Source: Valencia hispanica (lineage: Eukaryota; Chordata; Actinopteri; Cyprinodontiformes; Valenciidae). Taken from it: a stretch of DNA of 64,000 nucleotides. Where the stretch lies: positions 41,748,001 to 41,812,000 of the forward strand of contig OY747704.1 of assembly GCA_963556495.2 (NCBI GenBank), written 5' to 3'. Positions 54,693 through 64,000 of this stretch are shown piece by piece (position 1 is the first letter of the stretch; every line of letters starts with the position of its first letter). The position numbers and the translations under genes are program-made. The notes beneath the pieces were generated by a model. That model worked only from the letters and a program-made list of their open reading frames with translations, was not told where the DNA came from and did not search any database.

Positions 54693-57532
54693 TGAAGTTT
54701 TAGACGTATATAGTTTTAAAGAGTTTTGGATGTACACTATAGTGGAAATCAGACTTTCTTCAGAGGTTTTACTGTGAAATCTCAGTGGCTCAGTCTGGGG
54801 TCAGGAAATAAACCAAGGACTGCTGCATTGAGGACTATGGCCTCCATATGAGATGCATTTGTTTTATTAGTGAGTCCCCCCGAGGAAAGTTTTCCATGGA
54901 TGTAAATATATTGTAACAGAAACGCATCTTTCTCTAAGCTACTCTTTAAAATAAGAAAGACAAGGGAACATGCCATTCAATTAAGGCTGAAGTGTGTTGA
55001 CAAACATGAATTAATACATAGCCACAAGAAGTTAGCTTCTCATCCAAATTTGCTCATAACGTCCCCCTGAACAATATTTAAAAAGGCTGGATGAGGACCC
55101 AATTTTGTGTTGATTTCACACAGAGTAAGAGGAATATTAAATGATGTTAAAAAACTCTGATACTCTAACTTTGTTAGAGAACAGCATGCATCAAGATCTT
55201 GTCTAAATATAAAGCTGTTTTTTGCACTCTGGACTGATTTTCGACATCTACATAAATCAACAATAACTTATTAATTTACTTAAAAGGTTTTTGTAACAAC
55301 TGCTGGAGATAGGCACCAGCAACCCTGCACATGATGGACAGGTATGGCTCATGGATGGATGTTTTTTTGTAACAAACACCTACTGACAGTTTAAATCAAG
55401 AAAAGAAGAGAGAAATTTGAAAAACAAAATGCTAATGTTTTCTAAAAGACAAAAAAAATAATTTTTTTTTACCCCAACGAGTTATTGTAAAAAAAATAAT
55501 AAAATCTAAAAATCCGGAAGCATGAGCGTGTTGAATTTAAGGCTCTTCAACTGTTTTTCCAGCTCATGACCTCTCATTTGTTAGGTCATCATTTCAGTCA
55601 ATAAAGCTTGGACACAAAAACTGCTTGTGCACCCATCCACCCAAACCATTTATCACCTGCCCAGGACCTAATCTCTGTGCTTTCAAGGTCAACAAGATGC
55701 AGCAGACAAAATTAAGTCAGAGGATCTAAAAGGTTTGATCTCTTTCTTCCTTTTTGTGTGTTCTATGAAATTAAATCAAGAAAATGTACAAGAAGGTTGA
55801 CCTTTTTACATCAGTGAATATAAAAAAACATTTCCTTGATTCATGTTTGATGGAATTTCTCTCTCTCCAGCAGGATGATGTTTACTCACCTTTCTTTAAA
55901 GAAATACACCTCCCACTGCTGCTCAGAAGTCTCCCTTGGCATGCATTTGTGTTTTCAGTCAGTACACAATCAGCAATGACTGTAATAGTAGTTTGCGCAT
56001 GTCTGTTTGTAATCTGCCTGGAAGTTATTGTGCACATGAGGATAACACCCTCATTAGCTCATGATGAAGAGCTCAGTAGATGGTCATATCACTGATTTCT
56101 CCTGCCCGGTTTATCTGTGTGACTGATGGCATTGCTCACGCGGGCCAATTTCTCATCAAACTGTTTGGTCTTTGACAGCTTAGAATTTATGAGTAGAGCA
56201 AACATTTTCAGGAAGAAGACTGATTGACTCATGCATATGCTCTGAGTCCTTCTTTTTAATACTGACTAACATCTTTTTTAAATCAGAGCATTTTGTGCAC
56301 TATTCACACTTTCTCAAAACTGTTTTTCTTCGTCCACCTTCCTTTGCAGTCTGTCTCCCCAATGTGCATGTAGTGCATGCTCTGTGCACTTTTTTGTGTG
56401 GTCACTGAGCAATGGCTGCCTGCACATGTTTATTTGTTTCTCTGGAAGCATTGCATGCACATGTGTGTGTGTCTGCATGATGTGCCTGCACGCTCGTGTA
56501 CATGCTTGTGCGTGTGCATGTGGCAGAGCAGCCAGCTGGGTTGGAGGGGTAATAAAGAAGGAGAATCAATAGGCCATGCAGTAGAGCCAAGGTGCTGCCA
56601 TTTATCACACCGCCTCTCTGACTTCCATCATTCATCATGCCCAATGAGGCAGCAAATAGGAAAATGACTATTTGTATCAAACACATCTGCACTCATCCAC
56701 TGAGGTATTTTATTCCCATTAACTGAAAGAGTAGAATACGCCAGTTTCAGCTGCTGCTGCTGCTGTTGTTGCTGCTGCTCTGTTTGTGTGTGTGTGATTC
56801 TATTTGTTCAGGCTTGTAGTTGTAGATTTGTTGGGAATACATTTATGGCTGCTGTTGTTTTTCCCTTGGAAAAAAAAGAAGTGTGCCGTGAGCCCTTCAA
56901 TCCCAGAGCTGATGTGTTTAGTCTGCATCTTCCTCTCTTTCTCTCCCCTGACCATCTCCCTCCTTTTACCCATATTCTCTCTTGTAGCAAAATCTTCCTC
57001 TTTGTGAACCTTTGGAGTGATGGGGCGAATAATATCACGGCTCGAAGAAGCCATTACATTAAGCTTGCCTTTCATTTTCACCTATAAATTAGCCCCGACG
57101 CTGGTCTGCCCAGGGGTTGAGGTATATATCTGTATGTGTGCATAGCCTGTAGGGTTGTGGGGTGTAGAGGGGTGGACGGTGGTCATTATGGTCTAATATC
57201 CCATGAAATGGTGAAATTATTATGCAGCCGATTTTATGAGCTCTCTTTGAATATTAAAGAAGGATATTTTCTGTGACGTCCAGGCTATAAATCACTGTGA
57301 TTGTGTTTGTTTTTCTTCTCCTTCCTAATAAAGTTATTTAGAGTTTTTGTTGTCACACTCAATCTAGATTTTGTATTTTTAAGCCATGGATAAGTCACCT
57401 TCTGATGTCCGGCATACACAAAGTATTGTTTCAGACTAGACTAAGAAAATATGAAAGGATCAATATTTTTTAGAGCTGCAGGAATTTGGGAATAGATTTA
57501 ACTCAAACATTTTTGAGCAATTTGTTAAGTTT
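54693..57532. other. Gene-free DNA, weak repeats and candidate conserved blocks
   Basis: No supported gene. 55300-55362 (GGAGATAGGCACCAGCAACC, then ATGGATGGATG) resembles the worn 3' end of a common fish repeat. 56100-56220 and 57060-57310 (GAAATTATTATGCAGCCGAT, then CTATAAATCACTGTGATTG) look like conserved non-coding DNA. A short CTG/TTG repeat lies at 56750-56779. Frames here show no domains. Confidence 0.4.
56750..56779. repeat. Short (CTG/TTG)n repeat
   Basis: Thirty bases of GCT/GTT triplets, directly visible. Too short to carry weight beyond marking a variable site. Confidence 0.8.
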
Positions 57533-57540
57533 CTTTAGCA

Positions 57541-59056
57541 CAGGGGCTTGCAACCTGGCTTTTTAACCCCCCCCCCCACCCCCCCCCCACCCCCACAGTG
57601 GCACTTTTTAAGTTAGGGCAAAAGTGATGCCGAAATCAGCTTATAAACAAGCATCATAAAAGGCTTGTTTTGCTGTTGTATTATTGAACATCTACAAAGA
57701 AAATTTCTATCAGAAAAAAAGTCCCTATCAGAATACAACTAATAGTACAAAATTTTCTTATTTGGTCCTTTTAGGTCTTTAGGCAGGCAGCAATTTATGT
57801 GATTTTTTTACAAGTGAGGTACATAGCTCCCTAAAAACGTAAAGAATTCAACTGCCATTTCCAACCAGATTTTGCTTTGTGGACAAAAATCTGAAAGAAG
57901 TTTTAATTAAGTTTACAATACAACAAAATATATAGTGCATTTATAAATAAAGAGGAATTAATTAGAGATTTTGTGGTGAACTTTCAATCACTTTTTGACA
58001 AGAAATCTTAATAAACTAATTGTTTCAACAATAAAAATGTTTACAGTAAAATTAAATTATAATTTCTCAAAACAAGCCCAAAGTTGCAGATCTGTCTCTC
58101 TCTGCATCACTAAAAATCTATAAAAGCAATAAAATCCTCCACTTTATCGGAAAGAGGTATCTGTAGAAATAAAACCCCAGCTTAACAAATACTGCATATC
58201 TAACTTTCTCCTTTAGAAAGTAGATTATGTCTCACGAACATTTTGTTTCTTTTTTTGCACACATGTGAAGGTAATGTACTTCATATGATAAGATATTCAA
58301 TTTGTTTCAACAAGATCCATCAAAAATAACTGGCATCATCCTCCTAAATATTAAGATGGAAAGCCTCTGATTTGTTGTTATGAATGTTATGAGAGTTAAA
58401 TAATTCGTTAATTTATTATAACTTTACAGATGCGTCAAAATGGTTTTTTGCCATAAACCAGAAGGACCTGAGGTAATGTCACACCATATGTATGAAAGAG
58501 CATTTGATACAACAAAGCTCTGAAACTAAACCTCACTAAAATTTCATTATTTCAAAACATGATTGCACAGTTCACATTTTAAATTGTCTTTAGCATCTTA
58601 TATTTGCACAATAAGTAGCCTTCCTTGCCCTACATTTGAGATTTTTGAAAGACAGCCAAGATTTTGTAATCTAGCTTATTCCATAGATAAATTGGAGTCA
58701 TCAGAAGGGTAAAACAGAGCAACTTTGCTGCAATATTTTTAGCTTCAAACAGTATTTTTGCTTTCTTTTAGTTTATTTTTGAGCAACTTATTGATACTGA
58801 AAACAGGTAATTTAGTCAGTGCAAACTAGCAGCACTTGTGAAAGGTGCATTCACTAAATTGAATTGAAAAAAAAAAACATGTAATTTTTGTTTCTGGTTT
58901 GTCAGCAATGAGGTCATGCATAAATTACCCAGTTTCAGTCACCACCCAATTTTTTTTTGGCTTATTTCTATAAGTTATTTCTTCTTTCTATGGTTCTGAG
59001 TAGTTTTTTTTCCTCTTTACAAATGAAATTTAAAGGGTGAAGGTTGCTGACTCCTG
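57541..59056. mobile_element. Non-autonomous hAT element, 1.5 kb
   Basis: The left end starts CAGGGGCTTGCAACCTGGC and the complemented right end starts CAGGAGTCAGCAACCTTCA, matching at 12 of the first 16 positions. The flanks are CTTTAGCA (57533-57540) and GTTTAGCT (59057-59064), sharing the central TTTAGC, as expected of an 8-bp hAT duplication. The left part goes through a C-rich tract (57567-57596) into CACAGTGGCACTTTTTAAG, a layout typical of Charlie-type hAT ends. The interior is AT-rich and has no transposase frame, so it would depend on a transposase in trans. Confidence 0.75.
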
Positions 59057-59064
59057 GTTTAGCT

Positions 59065-61139
59065 TATCTAAAAATGCATTTAAGTTTTGACACAGCTGTT
59101 TATCCTTACAGTTCAAACTAATTTAGCTTTTTGACTTTAACTTAAATTTAAAAAAACATCAAAACTAACTGTGGCATCCAACACATGAAAGCAGACTTAA
59201 AATAAAAATAACAAAATAAATTGTAGACATGTCCTCATTCAAGTGTGATAACTAAATCTGAAGTGCTTTTGAATATGTATAAAAGTTACAACAGACATAG
59301 TAGCTTTTCCACTTGACCACACTTAGAATGGCAGGATAAGATACAATCTTTTTTTTTCAGATTTAAAGGAGAATGTAATTTACCAAGGTCATTTAACACA
59401 TCTATCTCCCAGCCATTCATCAGCATCCCTCTTTACTGCTGTGATATACTGCTCTCAGTGGGATGAAGCCCTTACATGAGGAGGACACACTCCACCAACA
59501 GGGAATCCTGCTATCTATATCAGGAAAAATCCTAAAGTTGGCATGTTTGAGTAGTTTTTAAACCTTTAGTGAGGTAACAGTTAAAAAATATTTTTGCTAT
59601 TGTGTGAAAAAGGAAATTTCCTTCTTTTTTGCCATGCTTATTCTATTCCACATTTGATCTGCTTGAGCTGGACTGCTGTGTAAGAGGCAAATAGGGTTAA
59701 CATCATTACCTGCTCAAAGCCTCATAATCATTACTGATTGGACAAATTCCTAAAATTACCTACTTTATTACCAATTACATAGAACACTTAGCTTTCTCAA
59801 TATCAATCAGTGCGCTGTGATAATGCATAATTAAGTATTACAGACCAATCCGGATGAATTATCTAATATAAACCTAATGACAAAATCAAAAGCTTCCTAA
59901 TAAAACTCATACAGCCATACTGTTTATCTGATGGAAAATGGAAAAGATAAGTGTGATTCTTCTGCCAATGCTTGTTAAGCATGGGCTAACAGAGATAGAA
60001 AGTAGATCCACGTTTACATGCATTTCATCCCAAATGGATATACTTGCATAAATTTAGTACTCTTAAGAGACTGAGTATATGCTTAGCATGTTTTCATGCA
60101 ATTTTATTAACAATGCATGAACTGCTGCTCCAACTGTAACTCTCTGCCTTTGACGCGTGACCGGGCCTTGCATACGCTCCGCTTCCTCCTCTGGGATCTG
60201 CATTCAAAGTCACCCACCACAAGGGGATGGCTTTCAGATTCATAAAATTCATAGAATTCTTCACAAATGGATGAACACAATATCCTCCCCCCAATTCCCT
60301 CATTATGCAAATATGCAAAATATCAAATCTAGACCAATTAGGGACAGCCACGGCTTTAAATTTAGCGGTTTAAGCCATAATTGCAGAAACCCTCAAATAA
60401 TTATGTGGCTAATTGGGAATATTTGTGACAGATACAACAAATTCTCCCCACAAATTACATTTCATCCATGGAAACACAGCGCTCCGGTGAAATCCCATTC
60501 AGGTCCAATTTCTCTTACATAATGAAAGGAACAGAAAACTTGTTATCACATTTGAGCACTATGCTGCTCTGTAATGTGGAATGATCAAATAAATTAAACT
60601 GAAATTCATACATGTTTCTCTAATATCTTCCAATGGCACTTTATTTGTATTGGAAATAACGGCGGGTCTATGAAGTATGAACCATAACAGGCTGTAATAG
60701 CACGAGGGAGCTCAGGAGAGGCAACGTGTAAAATGCATCAGGGCCAATCTTTTTACCTTTTCACCTCCAAAACTTTAGCACCTTTACATATTGGGAGCTT
60801 TTCAATTTCAAACTGTTAGAATTTAATTAATAAAACAATCAATAAATCAATAAAAAAGGTGTCACTAGTTGTCTATTTAGGTTTTGAATAGCAATACATA
60901 AGTGTAACCAGTCAGAAGACACTTAAATGAATTAGCTAAATTCCAAAACACTTTTAAAGTGTGTTTTTGACTAATTTAGTGAAATTTTCTCTTATTATTT
61001 TGTCTATTTTGCTATTATGGTTTCTTCTCAATGTTTAAACAAAATGAAAAATTAAATTAGAGTAGAAGTGGGGGGAATTCTTTAGATTTTCTGCGAGCCA
61101 CTGGTATCCTTAGCCTCACTTATTTCTATAACAATATTT
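59065..61139. other. Gene-free DNA with strongest candidate conserved block
   Basis: 60060-60780 is the most convincing candidate conserved non-coding element in the window. It has a tandem octamer-like pair ATGCAAAT/ATGCAAAA at 60305-60320, ordered homeodomain-type ATTA cores (AATAATTATGTGGCTAATTG), and balanced composition. The open frames across it (both strands, 60094-60522) lack domains and codon bias. 59065-60060 and 60790-61139 are AT-rich with no recognised feature. Confidence 0.4.
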
Positions 61140-61140
61140 A

Positions 61141-61482
61141 TTACCTCCACCAAGGAGGTTATGTTTTCGCCAGGGTTTGTCTGTCAGTCTGTTAGTTAGC
61201 AACATAACTGGTGGATTTTGAAGAAATTTCCAGGAAATGTTTGCAATTGGACCAGGAACGAGTGATTAGAATATGGGGGTGATCGGAAAACTGCCATTAA
61301 AGAAAATGTGATTTTAGTAAATAACTACTGAGCTAATAATGATATCAATGTGTATCCAGCTGCTAAAGGTATATTTTCATGGCCAAGGAATCTAAAAAAA
61401 GTTGCAATTAGATCACAACATCGTGGGTGGTGGTGGGGAGCTGAGTTGTCTTGGCGGAGGTCTGCGCTCTCCTTATGTTCTT
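61141..61482. repeat. Interspersed repeat with ACCTCC/GGAGGT ends
   Basis: A 340-bp block that begins TTACCTCCACCAAGGAGGTT (itself palindromic) and ends CTTGGCGGAGGTCTGCGCTC. It contains GTTTGTCTGTCAGTCTGTTA and TAGAATATGGGGGTGATCGG in between. This arrangement is a common non-coding dispersed repeat of fish. The end motif recurs at 40904-40960. Class not certain; a DNA-transposon MITE is likely. Confidence 0.6.
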
Positions 61483-61604
61483 TAAAATATTATTATGTTA
61501 CTTTAAAATGTACAGTTGAGGCTTACTTATTCATACCCTGTAAAAGATTTGAGAATACAGCGATCAATTCATTTTATCAGCAAGTTTCTTCTGACTGAAA
61601 TAAC

Positions 61605-62025
61605 AACATTTTGGAGCAGTCCAGTCAAACTCCAGAACTGAATCTAACATAGTATCTGGGGAGAGAGCTGAAGATTAGGGTGATGGCAAGGGGCCTTTCT
61701 ACCTCATAAACTTGGAGCTCATCACCCTTGATAAATCCCCCTTATGTCAGGGGAAACATGCAAAAAACTGGTCAGTAATTATAAGAATGGTTTCATTGCT
61801 GTAATGCCAATAAGGATTGTTTCATTGATTTTTTTTAGCAGTATTATATTTTGTAATAAAAGGTAAATGAAAATATTGTTTTTTCTAAACTGATACTCTG
61901 TTTTATTATCCTTTGAGAGATGCTTGCCTCATTTCCTGTCAGAAACAAAGTTCTTTGTTGGGTGAAAATATTCTTGAATCTAAATCTGACAGGAGATTGA
62001 ATGATTTGGGGCTTAACTGTCATTC
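61605..62025 (+). mobile_element. Tc1-like transposon 3' end, plus strand
   Basis: The end of a transposase gene is readable: SQTPELNL near 61623-61646 (relatives: SPDLNPIEN, so the catalytic glutamate is lost), then GRELKIRVMARG. After a stop the next blocks are GGAGCTCATCACCCTTGATA, AAACATGCAAAAAACTGGTC and GCTGTAATGCCAATAAGGAT, then the 3' non-coding part with CTCATTTCCTGTCAGAAACA. The last part pairs with 840-975. Dead copy, 5' part missing. Confidence 0.7.
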
Positions 62026-64000
62026 ACTCATTCAGCATTAGCTTTATAAAACAACTAAAATTCTCTTTTGGTCTTGGTGTACCACCCCATAAATAGTTTC
62101 CCTCATCTGGCTACCTTTTTGAGAACTTCCCGAAACTGTCCCAGTACCTTTGCAAACTAACATTCTGACTGAAATTAAAATAATTCTTGTGTTTCTGTCT
62201 CTTTGGGATGCATGATATTTTCAATAAGAACACTCTTTCAAGGTCATAAGGCCGTTTGTGGGCTTATGGATAACCCGGTGCTCTCAGACATGCACAGGCC
62301 ATAAACGCCTGGAGCTGAAATGGAGCCTCTCTATGTAAACAGGGTTTACGCCTGTGAAGCGTAACTTCCCCTATTTGTCACAGAGCTCCATAAATACCAT
62401 TGGCCCTGATATCTCCATCTCTCTGTTCCGGCACTTTGTAAGAGGACTACACAGATACAAAGAAATGCTTTGCACCAGTCATAGGCGCCTCCAGAAAGGC
62501 TTGTAAAAGGTTGCCAGATGAGTAATAACATTGGGGTGGCACATTAAAACCAGACTTTCTGAAATGTTATACAGGCATGTTGCTTTGGTGAAACTTAAAA
62601 TTTAGATCTGATTTAGAGAAAAATTCTGAACCTAATTTGGTTTTTTTCAACAATCATCAAGCTATTGCTGTCAAGTACCTGTCTTCCAAAAATCAGCTAA
62701 CTAAACATGTTAGAACATGCATGCAAGCAAAAAGTCGCAATTTGCTAATTGTTCTGCTAATTGCAGTTACAGAGGACAATTGGTTAAGATTCAGAAAAAA
62801 GTGAGATCCATAGCCTAAGTAATTTCTCTTACATTTTGTTATTTTTCTTTGAAGGTTTTAATACATCACATTTAAGAAGATATACTTTTTTCATGGGCTT
62901 CTGTTATCAAGGTATACAGTGGCTTTTATTACTCTTCCAAAATCACTAATATGTTCCTCAGATTGTTCCACTGATTTGAAGTAATTTCAGCAAGATACTA
63001 AAGAAAGCATGGGAGGGACCAGAGTTTTTCCTGGCTGTATGGAGCACAGAGTAATGCACCCCTCTGCCTCCTCCACTTACTGTTGTGCATTGCCGAGACT
63101 ATTTCTGGGTGCCGAAAGCACAGATAGTCTCGGCTCGGAAACTAAAAGAGGGCCACTACAGTTGGTGAGCTATGAGCAGTCAACTGCAGATTGGCTACCC
63201 TAGCGGATAGCCCAACTAATGAACCAGCTTATTACAGCATGTATCAGCCTTACTACTTGTACCACACTATAGGGTATAAAAGGCAAAAAGTGCAATGTTT
63301 GATGCAAAATAAGCACTTAAAAACTACTACCTCTTAAATGTACAATGTGTATATGTGTATATTCTGCATTTTTCTTCAGTTAATGTATTAATATCAAAAA
63401 TGCAATACATCAGTGGTACATAAAATATTATGTCACTATCAATATGTCATGTTTATTTTAGCAGCAGTAGAAATAAATGTTGTTTTCTATAAGCAAAAGC
63501 AATTTATCATACATTTTTTATATCATTTTGTGTCAATTCTGTAAAACTGTGAAGATACTAAACAATTCTAACAGAACCAAGGCTTTCCACGTACATGGGA
63601 ATACATTAGTCATATGTGTGGTTGATGAAAGGACTAAGTGTTGGCATCAGGTCGACCCTGCAAAGGGACACTAAGGAGAGGTGTCTCTGTCAAATGGAAA
63701 CTGCACCTCATCCCTCCATCGAACCTTCCCACAACACCGTGGTCTATTTCTGTGTGTTTATATGAGTAATCAGCTGACCTATAAGTCTGTCTCCTCCCCA
63801 CTCACAATCACTGCAGTCAGAGCCATTTATGCTGTGATTTTCTGGACACGACCGTCGCTGACACTGGAGAGATGAGGCTAATATGAGCCTCAGCCGCACT
63901 GTCAGGAAGCCTGGCAGAGGCGCTGGTGCAAAATGGCGCACGGTTGCTCAGCGCTGGTTTTGCTATATTCCCTTATGTTCTACCACAGACAGCTCAGAAA
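62026..64000. other. Gene-free end of window with a stable hairpin
   Basis: No supported gene. 62230-62440 and 63690-63960 are balanced in composition and could be conserved non-coding DNA. 63000-63270 is GC-richer than its surroundings and contains the inverted repeat described at 63092-63134. The frames there (for example plus 63009-63203) show no domain. Confidence 0.4.
63092..63134. other. Stable hairpin, 11-bp perfect GC-rich stem
   Basis: GCCGAGACTAT (63092-63102) is the exact complement of ATAGTCTCGGC (63124-63134). Inside, GTGC and GCAC form a second short stem around a CGAAA loop. The fold is compact (43 bases) and unusually GC-rich for this region. It may be chance, part of an unrecognised repeat or a small structured RNA. 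Confidence 0.55.

Noticed and set aside
54381..54777. Open frames on both strands with Val-Cys, Thr-His and Tyr-Met-type repeats
   Set aside because: They are translations of the TG/CG/TATG microsatellite.
60094..60522. Overlapping plus and minus frames of 67-121 codons
   Set aside because: Opposite-strand frames of similar size without domains; the block looks non-coding and possibly conserved.
1..64000. CRISPR arrays, bacterial operons, tRNA or rRNA genes
   Set aside because: I looked for regularly spaced identical repeats, A/B-box tRNA patterns and rRNA core motifs and found none; the tandem repeats present are microsatellites.

Overview
The window is vertebrate genomic DNA and almost certainly comes from a teleost fish. 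I see no bacterial-type operons, ribosome binding sites or dense coding. The DNA is AT-rich and intergenic, with many short meaningless open frames. The transposon families are the mix typical of ray-finned fish: many decayed Tc1-like elements, an L2/CR1-type LINE with an esterase-type ORF1, hAT and pogo-like non-autonomous elements, several LINE 3' ends with short tandem tails, and long dinucleotide and tetranucleotide microsatellites. I cannot name the species. I found no host protein-coding exon, tRNA or rRNA that I would defend, so the window reads as a gene desert or a very long intron.

Layout. 1-3.2 kb: Tc1-like scraps on both strands and one short inverted-repeat element (1231-1429) with a near-perfect 8-bp hAT-type target duplication. 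3.2-8 kb: AT-rich unique DNA, a small Tc1 scrap and a complete but dead Tc1-like element with about 200-bp terminal repeats (6671-7975). 9.9-18.3 kb: the densest block. It holds a Tc1 3' end split by a 124-bp pogo-like insertion, a nearly full-length but broken L2-type LINE (about 10561-15435, minus strand), and a Tc1 element (15680-18292) that received two later insertions, one of them an internally deleted hAT with an intact BED zinc-finger exon and a clean target duplication. 20-25 kb: mostly unique DNA. 25.1-27.8 kb: a second nested block with LINE pieces, an unclassified element and, inside it, an 874-bp element with about 290-bp terminal inverted repeats built from palindromes centred on TTGTTCGAACAA (26105-26978). 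28-52 kb: mostly unique DNA with scattered LINE 3' ends, DNA-transposon ends and microsatellites. 52.1-54.7 kb: a second Tc1 copy interrupted by a 5'-truncated L2 copy, followed by a compound microsatellite. 57.5-59.1 kb: a 1.5-kb non-autonomous hAT. 59-64 kb: unique DNA, a repeat at 61.1-61.5 kb and a Tc1 3' end.

Between the transposons are blocks of more balanced base composition, rich in TAAT/ATTA and octamer-like motifs and without coding potential (for example 18.94-19.27, 33.7-34.06, 47.1-47.4, 51.2-51.6 and 60.06-60.78 kb). They look like the conserved non-coding elements that surround developmental regulators, but this is inference and needs cross-species alignment.

No gene in the window is part of a functioning pathway. 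Its interest lies in the order of transposon insertions (LINE into Tc1, hAT into Tc1, pogo-like into Tc1), the palindromic long-TIR element, two long hairpins (41690-41750, 63092-63134) and the candidate enhancers.
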